A stretch of DNA of 64,000 nt from Streptomyces lasiicapitis (GCF_014646335.1 NZ_BMNG01000001.1:186001-250000); one strand, 5' to 3'; positions 18,387 to 26,491 are shown, counted from the stretch's first letter. A program made the numbers and translations. Notes: a model not told the origin generated them from the sequence alone.

Positions 18387-19160
18387 CTACTTCAGGCCTA
18401 GGACCAGCGCGTCCGACGGCGAGGCCCACACCGTGCGGGCCTCGGCGAAGCCCACCTCGCGCAGGGTGCGGACGTGCCACTCCGGGGGCGGGGTGTCGCC
18501 GTCGGCGTGCTCTCCGTAGATCTCGAAGCGCTTGGCGGTGGGCTCGGCGAGCACCGGGTCCTTGGCGGCGAGCGCCCACCAGTCGGCCCAGTCCAGCGCG
18601 CCGGACCTGATGGCGGCGTCCTGGCGTGCGTGCCGGAGCTCGCGGTCGGCGGCGTTGATGCGCGGCGTGGCCGGATCCGGCATGTGGTCGGCGTTCATGA
18701 AGACGCCGCCGTCGGCGACGATCCCGGCGAGCTGGTCGTAGAGCGCGGCCAGGGGCTCGCTGAACAGCCAGTGCAGGGCGGTCGCAGTGAGGACGGCGTC
18801 GTACGAGTCATGAGGCAGCTGGGAGGTCCAGTCGGGGTCCTTCAGGTCCGCGGTCACGAAGGTGACGCGGTCGTCCCCGGCGAAGGTGCCCTCGGCGATG
18901 GCGAGCAGTGCCGGGTCGAGGTCGACGCCCGTGCTGGTGGCCTTCGGGAACCTTTTGAGGAGTCTGTCCGTAATACTTCCCGTACCGCACGCGAGGTCCA
19001 GGACACGCGGCTCGGGGCCGACGAGCGCCTCGACCATGTCCAGCATGACGCGGAACCGCTCCTCGCGGTCCGGCAGATACCCCTCCTGTTGCCGGTCCCA
19101 ACTCTCCTGCCAGGCACGCCAGTCGGTTCCGAACCCCGTACCGCTAGCCGTTTCCGTCAC
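18387..19160 (-). CDS. Class I SAM-dependent methyltransferase
   Basis: A 257-residue soluble methyltransferase of the Methyltransf_11/25 type. Motif I is VLDLACGTGSITDRLL, the acidic motif II is STGVDLDPALL, and motif IV-like sequence is SYDAVLTATALHWL. Conserved-looking C-terminal sequence PPEWHVRTLREVGFAEARTVW closes the fold. The GTG at 19160 has CCTCC (minus-strand GGAGG) seven bases away. It is divergent from the CGNR zinc-finger gene by about 117 bp. The substrate is unknown. Confidence 0.82.
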   Translation of the reverse strand: MTETASGTGFGTDWRAWQESWDRQQEGYLPDREERFRVMLDMVEALVGPEPRVLDLACGTGSITDRLLKRFPKATSTGVDLDPALLAIAEGTFAGDDRVTFVTADLKDPDWTSQLPHDSYDAVLTATALHWLFSEPLAALYDQLAGIVADGGVFMNADHMPDPATPRINAADRELRHARQDAAIRSGALDWADWWALAAKDPVLAEPTAKRFEIYGEHADGDTPPPEWHVRTLREVGFAEARTVWASPSDALVLGLK

Positions 19161-19277
19161 CGGAAGACCTCCGTCCCGTACTACGCTCGACTCATCTCGC
19201 CGAGTAACACCCGCGAAGGAAAAGCGACTGTTACCTCGCACGCAGACGAAGATAGCCCGCCCTCGTAAGGACTACAA

Positions 19278-19907
19278 GTGGAACTGGCCTATTACTCGGA
19301 CTACGCCGTACGCCTGGTCAACACCGAGGAGCCGGCTCGCAACAAGGACTCGCTGACCTCCGTCGACGCGGTCCGCGAGCTGTTCGGCGCGAACCAGCAG
19401 GCCGCCCGGCGCGCCACGGATTCGGACGTGACGCGCTTCCGCTCGGTGCGGGGGCGGCTGCGGGCGGTCTTCGAGGCGGCCGACGGCGGCGACGAGACCC
19501 TGGCGGTGGACCTGCTGAACTCCCTGCTCCTGGAGTTCCCGGTGAGCCCGCAGATCTCCGGCCACGACTACCGGGACGACGACGGCCGCCCCCTGTGGCA
19601 CATGCACCTGGCCGACCACCCGTCGAACGCCACCGCGGGGTACGCGGCCATCGCCTCGATGGGCCTCGCCTTCCACCTCACCGAGTACGGCGTGGACCGG
19701 CTCGGCCTGTGCGAGGCGGCGCCGTGCCGCAACGCCTACCTGGACACCTCGACGAACCGCTCCCGGCGCTACTGCTCGGACCGCTGCGCGACCCGCGCCA
19801 ACGTCGCGGCCTACCGCGCGCGCAAGCGCCTGGAGAGCGAGCGGTCGGCGAGCACCGGGCGCACGGCCAAGAAGGTCCAGGAGACCAGCGCGGCGAGCGA
19901 GAGCTGA
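19278..19907 (+). CDS. CGNR zinc-finger protein (ABATE-type regulator)
   Basis: A 209-residue putative transcriptional regulator. The N-terminal ~130 residues form the stress-induced ABATE-like domain. The C-terminal zinc finger is GLCEAAPCRNAYLDTSTNRSR followed by RYCSDRCATRANVAAYRARK, with four Cys ligands and a basic recognition segment. The GTG start has AAGGAC upstream. Its last 97 bp overlap, on the other strand, the 3' end of the Ni-SOD protease gene, so the two genes are convergent and overlapping. Targets are unknown. Confidence 0.85.
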   Translation: MELAYYSDYAVRLVNTEEPARNKDSLTSVDAVRELFGANQQAARRATDSDVTRFRSVRGRLRAVFEAADGGDETLAVDLLNSLLLEFPVSPQISGHDYRDDDGRPLWHMHLADHPSNATAGYAAIASMGLAFHLTEYGVDRLGLCEAAPCRNAYLDTSTNRSRRYCSDRCATRANVAAYRARKRLESERSASTGRTAKKVQETSAASES

Positions 19908-20272
19908 CGCCGCCCCTGCGCCTCGCGCTCCTGGCGGAACCGGCCGAGCGGCCGGAACCGCGCGCACACCCGCGCCAGGACCAGCTCTCCGGGGACGACC
20001 CCGTACACCGTGCTGTCGCCCCCCGCGCTGTACGGGTTGTCCCCGAGCACCCACCAGCCGCCCTCGCGCCGCTCGACGGCGCGCTTGACCACCAGCAGGT
20101 CCTGTTGCAGCGGGTGACGCAGGATCACCACATCGCCGGGGCGCACCCGGGCGCCGTGCCGCACCAGCATCCAGTCCCCCGGACTCAGTGTGGGCACCAT
20201 GGACGGCCCGTCGACCTCGATCAGCTGGAACGGCACGCGTGCCTCCCGCCCGTCTGCCGTCGTCTCCGGCAT
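19811..20272 (-). CDS. sodX: Nickel-type superoxide dismutase maturation protease
   Basis: A 153-residue S26 (signal-peptidase-like) protease that removes the SodN leader so that His1 can bind nickel. It has the nucleophile motif VDGPSMVPTLSPGDWMLV, the catalytic Lys segment LLVVKRAVERREGGWWVLGDN, and the S26 box GDNPYSAGGDS. There is no N-terminal membrane anchor; a short hydrophobic stretch near the C-terminus (LSLAALVSWTFLAV) may associate with membrane. It is divergent from sodN with a 167-bp shared promoter region. The ATG at 20272 was chosen over an upstream start at 20317. Confidence 0.9.
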   Translation of the reverse strand: MPETTADGREARVPFQLIEVDGPSMVPTLSPGDWMLVRHGARVRPGDVVILRHPLQQDLLVVKRAVERREGGWWVLGDNPYSAGGDSTVYGVVPGELVLARVCARFRPLGRFRQEREAQGRRQLSLAALVSWTFLAVRPVLADRSLSRRLRAR

Positions 20273-20439
20273 CAGACAACCTCCCGGACCAATGCTCCAC
20301 CGGCCTCCCGGTTCCATCCTCCACCGTCTTCAGTGTGACCCTGGACTTTTGTCCTAAGCCCATGGGGGCACTCGCGAAAACGCGTCTCTCACGGAGTAAT
20401 GTCCCACCTGAGAAGACGATCACGAGGAAGGACAGCTCA

Positions 20440-20835
20440 ATGCTCTCCCGCCTGTTTGCCCCCAAGGTGAAGGCCAGCGCACACTGCGACCTGCCCTGCG
20501 GCGTGTACGACCCGGCCCAGGCCCGCATCGAGGCGGAGTCGGTCAAGGCCGTCCAGGAGAAGATGGCCGCCAACGACGACGCGCACTACCAGGCCCGCGC
20601 CACCGTCATCAAGGAGCAGCGCGCCGAGCTCGCCAAGCACCATGTCTCGGTGCTCTGGAGCGACTACTTCAAGCCCCCGCACTTCGAGAAGTACCCGGAG
20701 CTGCACACCCTGGTCAACGACACCCTCAAGGCCCTCTCGGCCGCGAAGGGTTCGACGGACCCGAAGACCGGTCAGAAGGCGCTCGAGCTGATCGCCGAGA
20801 TCGACCGCATCTTCTGGGAGACCAAGAAGGCCTGA
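20440..20835 (+). CDS. sodN: Nickel superoxide dismutase
   Basis: A 131-residue precursor of the hexameric Ni-SOD that dismutates superoxide in the cytosol. A 14-residue leader (MLSRLFAPKVKASA) precedes the nickel hook HCDLPCGVYDP, giving His1, Cys2 and Cys6 after cleavage. Four-helix-bundle sequence follows, ending IDRIFWETKKA. Leader cleavage by the divergent sodX product is required. In S. coelicolor, nickel control acts through Nur and an sRNA from sodF; I cannot see whether that applies here. A strong terminator follows. Confidence 0.96.
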   Translation: MLSRLFAPKVKASAHCDLPCGVYDPAQARIEAESVKAVQEKMAANDDAHYQARATVIKEQRAELAKHHVSVLWSDYFKPPHFEKYPELHTLVNDTLKALSAAKGSTDPKTGQKALELIAEIDRIFWETKKA

Positions 20836-20862
20836 TCCAGGCCCGGGCCTCGCGCCCACCCG

Positions 20863-20900
20863 ACCGCACCCGGCCCATTGGGCCGGGTGCGGTGTTTTGT
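20863..20900 (+). terminator. Rho-independent terminator of sodN
   Basis: ACCGCACCCGGCCC (20863-20876) pairs perfectly with 20880-20893 around ATT, followed by GTTTTGT. This is a canonical intrinsic terminator. Confidence 0.9.
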
Positions 20901-20911
20901 CACTCGAAGCT

Positions 20912-20948
20912 AAATCGGTTGCCTCCGCCCCGGCCCTCCTGATGCAGT
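20912..20948 (+). promoter_or_regulatory. Candidate WblC (WhiB7)-type promoter of the ribosomal protection gene
   Basis: AAATCGGTTGCC (20912-20923) has the same layout as AAATCACTTGCC upstream of erm in this window: an AT-rich run, then -35 TTGCCT. A -10-like TGCAGT lies at 20943-20948 with an 18-base spacer. The -10 is weak, as expected for an activator-dependent promoter. Confidence 0.5.
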
Positions 20949-20993
20949 TGACGTGTCACCAGACCACCGGACGACGGAACCAGGAGCCCCCAG

Positions 20994-21119
20994 ATGCGGC
21001 AGACGTCCATGTCCCACCAGGAAGGAATCACCCCCCGACACGAGGACATGACGCCTAGTGCAATCGCACACGCATCAGCACGCCGCCCAGCGGCAAGAGA
21101 AGCACCAACACGCCCTTAA
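20994..21119 (+). CDS. Candidate 41-residue leader ORF overlapping the resistance gene start
   Basis: An ATG with a good AGGAG (20982-20986) seven bases upstream opens a 41-codon frame beginning MRQTSMSHQEGITPRHEDMT. It ends at TAA (21117-21119), 59 bases inside the downstream gene in another frame. Translation would pass over the GTG start of the main ORF, so it could couple or inhibit that start. Tetracycline-type protection genes commonly have leader ORFs. It could be chance, but the ribosome-binding site is better than that of the main gene. Confidence 0.45.
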   Translation: MRQTSMSHQEGITPRHEDMTPSAIAHASARRPAAREAPTRP

Positions 21120-23118
21120 CCTGGGCATCCTGGCCCACATCGACGCCGGGAAGACCAGCCTGACCGAGCGGCTGCTGCACTCCGCCGGTGTCATCGACGA
21201 GGTCGGCAGCGTCGACGACGGCAGCACCCAGACCGACTCCCTCGCGCTCGAACGGCAGCGCGGCATCACCATCAAGTCCGCGGTCGTGTCCTTCGCGATC
21301 GACGACGTCACCGTCAACCTCATCGACACCCCCGGCCACCCGGACTTCATCGCCGAGGTGGAGCGGGTCCTGAGCGTGCTCGACGGCGCCGTGCTCGTCG
21401 TGTCCGCCGTCGAGGGCGTCCAGGCGCAGACGCGCGTCCTGATGCGTACGCTGCGCAGGCTCGCCATCCCCACGCTCGTGTTCGTCAACAAGGTGGACCG
21501 CCGGGGCGCGGACCCCGAGCGCGTGCTCGCCGAGCTGGCCACGAGGCTGACGCCCGCCGTCGCCCCCATGGGCACGGTGCGCGACCCGGGCACGCGTGCG
21601 GCGCGCTACGTCCCGTACGCCGCCGACGATCCCCGCTTCACCGCCCGCCTGGCCGAACTCCTCGCCGAGCACGACGACGCGCTGCTGTCCGCGTACGTCG
21701 ACGGGGACGCCGCCGCGCTCAGCTTCGGCGGACTGCGCGACGTACTCACCAAGCAGACCCGGAAGGCCCGGTTCCACCCGGTGTTCTTCGGCTCGGCGAT
21801 GACGGGCACCGGTCTGGACGCGCTGACCGGCGCGGTGAAGGAGCTGCTGCCTGCTGCGGCCGGTGGCGCGGACGGGCCCGTCGCGGGCACCGTCTTCAAG
21901 GTCGAGCGCGGGCCCGCGGGCGAGAAGGTGGCGTACGCGCGGATGTTCTCCGGCACGGTGCGGGTACGCGACCGGGTGCCGCTCGCCGGGCACGCGGAGG
22001 ACGGCAAGGTGACCGCCGTCAGCGTCTTCGAGCAGGGCGCGGCCGTGCGGCGCGACGCGGTCGCGGCCGGGCAGATCGCGAAGCTGTGGGGGCTCACCGG
22101 CGTACGCATCGGGGACGTGCTCGGCGACGCGCGCGCCGTACCCGAACGGCACGCGGTGGCGCACCACTTCGCGCCGCCGACCCTCGAAACCGTCGTCGTG
22201 CCCCGGCGCGCCGCCGACCGGGCCGCCCTGCACGCCGCGCTGACCCAGCTCGCGGAGCAGGACCCGCTGATCGACCTGCGCCAGGACACGCTCCGGCAGG
22301 AGATCTCCGTGTCCCTGTACGGCGAGGTCCAGAAGGAGGTCATCAAGGCCACGCTCGCGGACGAGTTCGGCGTGGGCGTCGAGTTCCGCGAGACCACGAC
22401 GATCTGCGTGGAGCGGGTCGCCGGGGCCGGGGAGCACTTCGAGATCATCGACACCGACCCCAACCCGTTCCTCGCCACGGTGGGGCTGCGCGTGGAGCCC
22501 GCGCCGGTCGGGGCGGGCGTGGAGTTCCGGCTCGGCGTGGAGCTCGGTTCGATGCCGTACGCGTTCTTCAAGGCCGTCGAGGAGACGGTCAAGGAGACGC
22601 TGGGGCAAGGTCTTCACGGGTGGGAGGTGCCCGACTGCGTCGTCACGATGACGCGCTCCGGGTACTGGCCGCGGCAGAGCCACGCGCACGCCGTCTTCGA
22701 CAAGAGCATGTCGAGCACGGCCGGTGACTTCCGGCAGCTCACCCCGCTCGTCCTGATGGACGCGCTGCGGCGGGCGGGGACGCGGGTGCACGAGCCCATG
22801 CACCGGTTCCGGCTCACCGTGCCCGCCGATGTGTTCGGCACGCTGCTGCCCGCGCTCAGGCAGCTGCGCGCGGTGCCGCACACACCGGCGGCGCACGGGT
22901 CCGCGTACGTCGTCGACGGCGTGATCCCCGCCGCGCGCGTGCACGACCTGGAGCAGGCGCTGCCGGGACTCACGCGCGGCGAGGGCGAGTTGGAGTCCGC
23001 CTTCGACCACTACGCGCCGGTGACCGGGACGCCGCCGGCGCGCCCGCGCACGGACCACAATCCGCTCGACCGGAAGGAGTACGTGCAGCGGGTCACGCGG
23101 CGGACGCGGGTGGGGTGA
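21058..23118 (+). CDS. Tetracycline-resistance-type ribosomal protection protein (OtrA/TetM class)
   Basis: A 686-residue EF-G-like GTPase predicted to release tetracyclines from ribosomes. G1 is AHIDAGKTSLTERLL (P-loop), the switch region is QRQRGITIKSA, G3 is DTPGHPDF and G4 is NKVDR. The domain IV/V order follows EF-G. It differs from true EF-G by its compact size and by the resistance-class segments GSMPYAFFKAVEETVKETL and TMTRSGYWPRQS. A 16-residue His/Gln-rich tail (SHTHQHAAQRQEKHQH) precedes the conserved LNLGILAHIDAG. The GTG start has GAGGA 11 bases upstream. It may be an OtrA-like self-resistance or intrinsic factor. A candidate WblC promoter and leader ORF lie upstream. Confidence 0.9.
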   Translation: MQSHTHQHAAQRQEKHQHALNLGILAHIDAGKTSLTERLLHSAGVIDEVGSVDDGSTQTDSLALERQRGITIKSAVVSFAIDDVTVNLIDTPGHPDFIAEVERVLSVLDGAVLVVSAVEGVQAQTRVLMRTLRRLAIPTLVFVNKVDRRGADPERVLAELATRLTPAVAPMGTVRDPGTRAARYVPYAADDPRFTARLAELLAEHDDALLSAYVDGDAAALSFGGLRDVLTKQTRKARFHPVFFGSAMTGTGLDALTGAVKELLPAAAGGADGPVAGTVFKVERGPAGEKVAYARMFSGTVRVRDRVPLAGHAEDGKVTAVSVFEQGAAVRRDAVAAGQIAKLWGLTGVRIGDVLGDARAVPERHAVAHHFAPPTLETVVVPRRAADRAALHAALTQLAEQDPLIDLRQDTLRQEISVSLYGEVQKEVIKATLADEFGVGVEFRETTTICVERVAGAGEHFEIIDTDPNPFLATVGLRVEPAPVGAGVEFRLGVELGSMPYAFFKAVEETVKETLGQGLHGWEVPDCVVTMTRSGYWPRQSHAHAVFDKSMSSTAGDFRQLTPLVLMDALRRAGTRVHEPMHRFRLTVPADVFGTLLPALRQLRAVPHTPAAHGSAYVVDGVIPAARVHDLEQALPGLTRGEGELESAFDHYAPVTGTPPARPRTDHNPLDRKEYVQRVTRRTRVG

Positions 23119-23130
23119 GGGGGCCGGCGG

Positions 23131-23193
23131 CGGTCGGGTGGGCTTGGTTCAGCCCGGCCTCGGCGGTCCGGTGGGCTGTGGTTCAACCCAGCC
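23131..23193. repeat. Two ~30-bp imperfect direct repeats between convergent genes
   Basis: CGGTCGGGTGGGCTTGGTTC (23131 on) recurs as CGGTCCGGTGGGCTGTGGTTC (23164 on), and similarity continues through CAGCCCGGCC / CAACCCAGCC. They fill the gap between the resistance gene and the sigma-factor gene. Confidence 0.65.
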
Positions 23194-23196
23194 GGG

Positions 23197-24141
23197 TCAG
23201 TCGGTCTCGGCGGCCAGCTCGGCGAGTGTCCGCTCGTCCAGGAGCGTGGCGAGGCGCTCCCGGTCGGCCAGGATGTTGATCTCGACGATCCGGCCGTCCC
23301 TGACCGTGAACTCCCCGACGGAGAACGCCTTTCCGTTGTGCAGGGCGATCTGGCCCACCCGGCCGTTGACGATCGCCAGGTGCGTGGAGCCGGCCAGCGT
23401 GGAGAACGAGCGCGCTCCGGCGACCACGGCCGTCGCGCCTCGCACCAGGCGGGAGAGCCCGGCGACCTCGCCGCCGTCGGCGCGCAGGACCACGTCCGGG
23501 TCGAGCAGTGCGAGCAGCGCGTCGAAGTCGCCGCCGCGGGCCGCCGCGAGGAACGCCTTGACGACCTCGCGGTGGCGCCTGCGGTCGGGCTCCGGCTCGG
23601 GAGCCGCGTCGCGCACCCGGCGGCGGGCGCGGCTCGCGAGCTGCCGGGTCGCGGCCGGGGCCCGCTCGACGATGGGCGCGATGTCCTCGAACGGCACGGC
23701 GAACATGTCGTGCAGTACGAACGCGAGCCGTTCGGCGGGGCTCAGTGTGTCCAGGACGACGAGGAGCGCGAGGCCCACCGAGTCCGTGAGCAGGGCCTCC
23801 TGCTCGGGGTCGGCGGCTTCCCGGCCGCCCGGGAGCGCGCTGACCTGCGGGTCGGGCACGTAGGTTCCGGGCGCGTTCGGGTCGGATCCCTGGAAGTCCA
23901 GGGGCTGTTCGCCGCGCTGCTTGCGCGACCGCAGCAGGTCCAGGCAGACGCGGCCCACGACCGTGGTGAGCCAGCCGCCGAGGTTCTCCACGCCCTCGCT
24001 GTCGGAGCGGCTGAGCTTCAGCCAGGTCTCCTGGACGGCGTCCTCGGCCTCGCTGAGGGAGCCGAGCATGCGGTAGGCGACGGCCTTCAGACGGGGCCTG
24101 TGCTCCTCGAACCGCTCCGCCAGAAGTTCTCTTCCGTCCAC
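23197..24141 (-). CDS. ECF41-type sigma factor with SnoaL-like C-terminal domain
   Basis: A 314-residue extracytoplasmic-function sigma factor of the SigJ/ECF41 type. Region 2 is FEEHRPRLKAVAYRMLGSLS plus DAVQETWLKLSR. Region 4 includes LSPAERLAFVLHDMFAVPFEDIAPIVERAPAATRQLASRARRRV. The C-terminal ~120 residues (VVKAFLAAARGGDFDALLALLDPDVVLRADGG through NGKAFSVGEFTVRDGRIVEINIL) form a SnoaL/NTF2-like fold. In ECF41 factors this domain replaces a separate anti-sigma factor and controls activity in cis. The usual partner carboxymuconolactone-decarboxylase-like gene is not adjacent here. It is convergent with the resistance gene. Confidence 0.88.
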   Translation of the reverse strand: MDGRELLAERFEEHRPRLKAVAYRMLGSLSEAEDAVQETWLKLSRSDSEGVENLGGWLTTVVGRVCLDLLRSRKQRGEQPLDFQGSDPNAPGTYVPDPQVSALPGGREAADPEQEALLTDSVGLALLVVLDTLSPAERLAFVLHDMFAVPFEDIAPIVERAPAATRQLASRARRRVRDAAPEPEPDRRRHREVVKAFLAAARGGDFDALLALLDPDVVLRADGGEVAGLSRLVRGATAVVAGARSFSTLAGSTHLAIVNGRVGQIALHNGKAFSVGEFTVRDGRIVEINILADRERLATLLDERTLAELAAETD

Positions 24142-24277
24142 GTCACATTCCTTCGTCGCGATCCGTCATGGCAGTGACGCACCCGCGACGACGATGTGCC
24201 GCAGGCCGACACGGCTGATGCGGACCAGCAGATCATGAAGCACCGCGGCGGCGCCTCGGATATCGGTGTGACTTCCG

Positions 24278-24414
24278 TCCGACCTGGAGGGCATCCGACC
24301 TGGAGGGACGGCGCATCCGACCTGGAGGCCTGCGCATCAGGCCTGGAGGGCTGTGCCGCCCCCGCGCGGCGCCGACGGCCCCTCAGTCCGGCGTCGGTCC
24401 CTCAGTCCGGCGTC
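24278..24414. repeat. Two sets of short direct repeats around the HAD gene 3' end
   Basis: TCCGACCTGGAGG occurs at 24278, 24294 and 24316, with a variant TCAGGCCTGGAGG at 24337. Then the 19-bp GG(C/T)CCCTCAGTCCGGCGTC occurs twice in tandem (24377-24395 and 24396-24414). The second tandem copy contains the TGA stop of the minus-strand HAD gene (24402-24404). Confidence 0.75.
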
Positions 24415-25058
24415 GGCCCCCACAACGGCGCCAGCGCCGACCGCAGGTCCTCAGGCCCCCGGTACAGCACCCCCGTCATACCGAGGGCCACCGCCGCGCT
24501 CACGTTCTCCTCGCGGTCGTCCACGAACAGGCAGCGGGTGACGGCGGCGCCCACGCGCGCGGCCGCGGTCTCGTAGACGCGGCGGTCCGGCTTGGCCACG
24601 CCGAGTACGGCGCTGGAGACGACGTCGTCCACGAGCCCGGCGAGGCCGAGCAGCGCCAAATCCTCGTCCAGCCAGGGCGTGGCGTTGGTGACGATCGACA
24701 CCGGTATGTACGCGCGGGCCCGCTGAAGCAGGCCGACGACCGTCTGGTCGGCCCAGAACTTGGACTCGGCCAGCGCCAGGCCCAGTTCGCGCCCCCGCGC
24801 GGCGTCGAGCCCGTGCCCGCGCGCGAGTCCGGCGCCAATGGACTCGACCCACTCGGTCTTGCCGATGCGCCCGAGCATGAGCGGCAGGTCGGTCTCGGGC
24901 GCGAAGGCGATGCCTGCGGTGGCGCCATCGGGCAGCCCGGCGGCGCGCTCCAGCTCCTCGACGTACGACATGTCGTAGAAGCGGATGACGCCGTCGAGGT
25001 CGGTGAGGACGGCGTCGAACGGCAGCCGGGTCCGGGGCGCGTCGCCGGCCGGGCTCAC
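24402..25058 (-). CDS. HAD-superfamily hydrolase
   Basis: A 218-residue phosphatase-like enzyme. Motif I is DAVLTDLDGVIRFYD (nucleophile Asp and acid/base Asp), motif II is VSIVTNAT, a Lys lies in VAKPDRRVYETAA, and motif IV is CLFVDDREENVSAAVALGM. The alpha-helical cap between motifs I and II marks HAD subfamily IA. The GTG start overlaps the stop of the upstream lipoprotein gene by 4 bp (GTGA), so the two are co-translated. The substrate is unknown. The stop codon lies in a duplicated 19-bp unit. Confidence 0.85.
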   Translation of the reverse strand: MSPAGDAPRTRLPFDAVLTDLDGVIRFYDMSYVEELERAAGLPDGATAGIAFAPETDLPLMLGRIGKTEWVESIGAGLARGHGLDAARGRELGLALAESKFWADQTVVGLLQRARAYIPVSIVTNATPWLDEDLALLGLAGLVDDVVSSAVLGVAKPDRRVYETAAARVGAAVTRCLFVDDREENVSAAVALGMTGVLYRGPEDLRSALAPLWGPTPD

Positions 25059-26011
25059 GCGCCGCCTCCGAGCACGCCCCGCACCGTCGCCCGCACCCGC
25101 TCCTGGTCCGCGCGCACCGCCTCGTACGCGGACCGGTGGCGGGATATGTCGCGCCGCTGGCCCTCGGCCGCGACGGCCCACCACACCCCCGCGGTGTTGT
25201 GCTCGCGCTTGCACTCGATGTCGGCGACGGCCGTGTCCCGCTCGCGCCGCGTGCGCTTGGTGTCGCCCTCCTGGCCCCGCCCCCAGGCCTTGTCGCGGAA
25301 GGCGGCCTCCGGGCTCGCGTACCGCTTGAAGCCCTTGTCGGCGACGCAGTCCGCCCACTCGTCCAGGGCACGCCGCATCCGCGGGTCCTTGGCGACGGCC
25401 TTGTCGAGTGCCGTGCGGCGACCTGCGACGTACCGCATCAGCAGGGTCTCGTCCTTGACGTCCGCCCGCACCCGCCGGGCCCCGGCCTGGGCGCAGCCGC
25501 CCTCGGGCACCTTGCGCCCGGCGCCCTCGCCGCGCAGCACCTCGTACTCGTCCGGGGTGACCAGGCGTCCCTTGCCCGCGTGCTCCTTCTCGTACTTCTC
25601 CAACGCGTCCCGTTCGACGCCGTAGCCGCGGCGACGGGCTCCGTCGAGATCGAGCGAGCCGTACAGAGTCGTCGAGATGGCCACCGCTATCAGGCGGTTG
25701 GACATGGTGATGTCGTGCTCGCGCCACTGCCGGGGGAAGTCGAGGAAGCCGTGGGACTTCATGCACCGCTGGGTGAAGCGGTCGGCCGCCTGCTGCTCGC
25801 GCTCACTGTCACGCGTGCTGAACTCATAGCGGTCCAAAGGCAGTTCGGGCAGGTCCTTCTCGTCGTCCACCTCGGGCACGCCGGAACCGCGCGGCACGCC
25901 CCCCTCGCGCCCGCTCTCGCCCTGCTCGGACCCACAGCCCACGAGCGCCACCACGGCCACCACCACGACGGCAGCCCAACGCGCCCTGCGCGTCCCCCAC
26001 TTCAGCTCCAT
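25055..26011 (-). CDS. Putative secreted lipoprotein, unknown function
   Basis: A 318-residue protein with a basic start (MELKWGTRRAR), a hydrophobic core and a lipobox-like VVALVGC, so it is probably anchored outside the membrane by Cys near residue 26. A Gly/Glu linker follows. The mature part is highly charged and helical with scattered cysteines (RCMKSHGF, GGCAQAG, ADCVADKGF, DIECKREHN) that could form disulfides. I recognise the layout as a common Streptomyces hypothetical family without known role. It is translationally coupled to the HAD gene. The start at 26011 was chosen so that the signal peptide has a normal length. Confidence 0.72.
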   Translation of the reverse strand: MELKWGTRRARWAAVVVVAVVALVGCGSEQGESGREGGVPRGSGVPEVDDEKDLPELPLDRYEFSTRDSEREQQAADRFTQRCMKSHGFLDFPRQWREHDITMSNRLIAVAISTTLYGSLDLDGARRRGYGVERDALEKYEKEHAGKGRLVTPDEYEVLRGEGAGRKVPEGGCAQAGARRVRADVKDETLLMRYVAGRRTALDKAVAKDPRMRRALDEWADCVADKGFKRYASPEAAFRDKAWGRGQEGDTKRTRRERDTAVADIECKREHNTAGVWWAVAAEGQRRDISRHRSAYEAVRADQERVRATVRGVLGGGA

Positions 26012-26089
26012 GCACACGAGCCTAGCCGCGCCCACTGACAGTGGGCGGTCCGCGCCCGCCGTCAGGCGGTCACGCGGCGTCGGCGCGGC

Positions 26090-26491
26090 TCACGCACCGG
26101 TGTCCCGGGGCTTGGACGCGGCCTTCGGGTCCACCTCGGCCCCGGACGGCAGGTCGATCGTGGGGCCGGTCTCGGGGGCACCCTTGAGATCCTCGGGGTC
26201 GACCTTGGGATCGTCGGGAGCGACCTTCGGCCCGGGGCCGGGGTCACGCCTGGACAGATGCCCGCGCTTGTACTTGCTCTTGTGGCCGCGGCCCGGCCGC
26301 GACTTCTGGTCCGGCTCGTCGGCGACGCACGCGTCGCACTCCGGGTTGCGGCAAGGCGCGGGGCCCCACACCGGGACGTACGCGCCGAGCACCTTGCGTC
26401 GCTTGATGGCCGTACCGACTGGCCGTCCGCAGTGCTCGCACGTCGGCTCGCTCTGCGGACGGGGGCCGGACCGGCGTCCGTCGCTGCCCAT
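26090..26491 (-). CDS. Small zinc-ribbon-like hypothetical protein
   Basis: A 133-residue product with CEHCGRPVG and CRNPECDACV in the first half, giving Cys pairs typical of a small zinc ribbon. A basic stretch (KSRPGRGHKSKYKRGH) follows. The last third is low-complexity Pro/Asp/Lys (PKVAPDDPKVDPEDLKGAPE), with a PKVDPEDL-like repeat. It is probably a nucleic-acid-associated or structural small protein. No function is known to me. It is monocistronic or co-transcribed with the reductase gene upstream, 45 bp away. Confidence 0.6.
   Translation of the reverse strand: MGSDGRRSGPRPQSEPTCEHCGRPVGTAIKRRKVLGAYVPVWGPAPCRNPECDACVADEPDQKSRPGRGHKSKYKRGHLSRRDPGPGPKVAPDDPKVDPEDLKGAPETGPTIDLPSGAEVDPKAASKPRDTGA

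Noticed and set aside
21055..23058. 667-codon minus-strand frame opposite the ribosomal protection gene
   Set aside because: Low-complexity Arg/Val/Gly protein and complete overlap with a clear EF-G-like GTPase.
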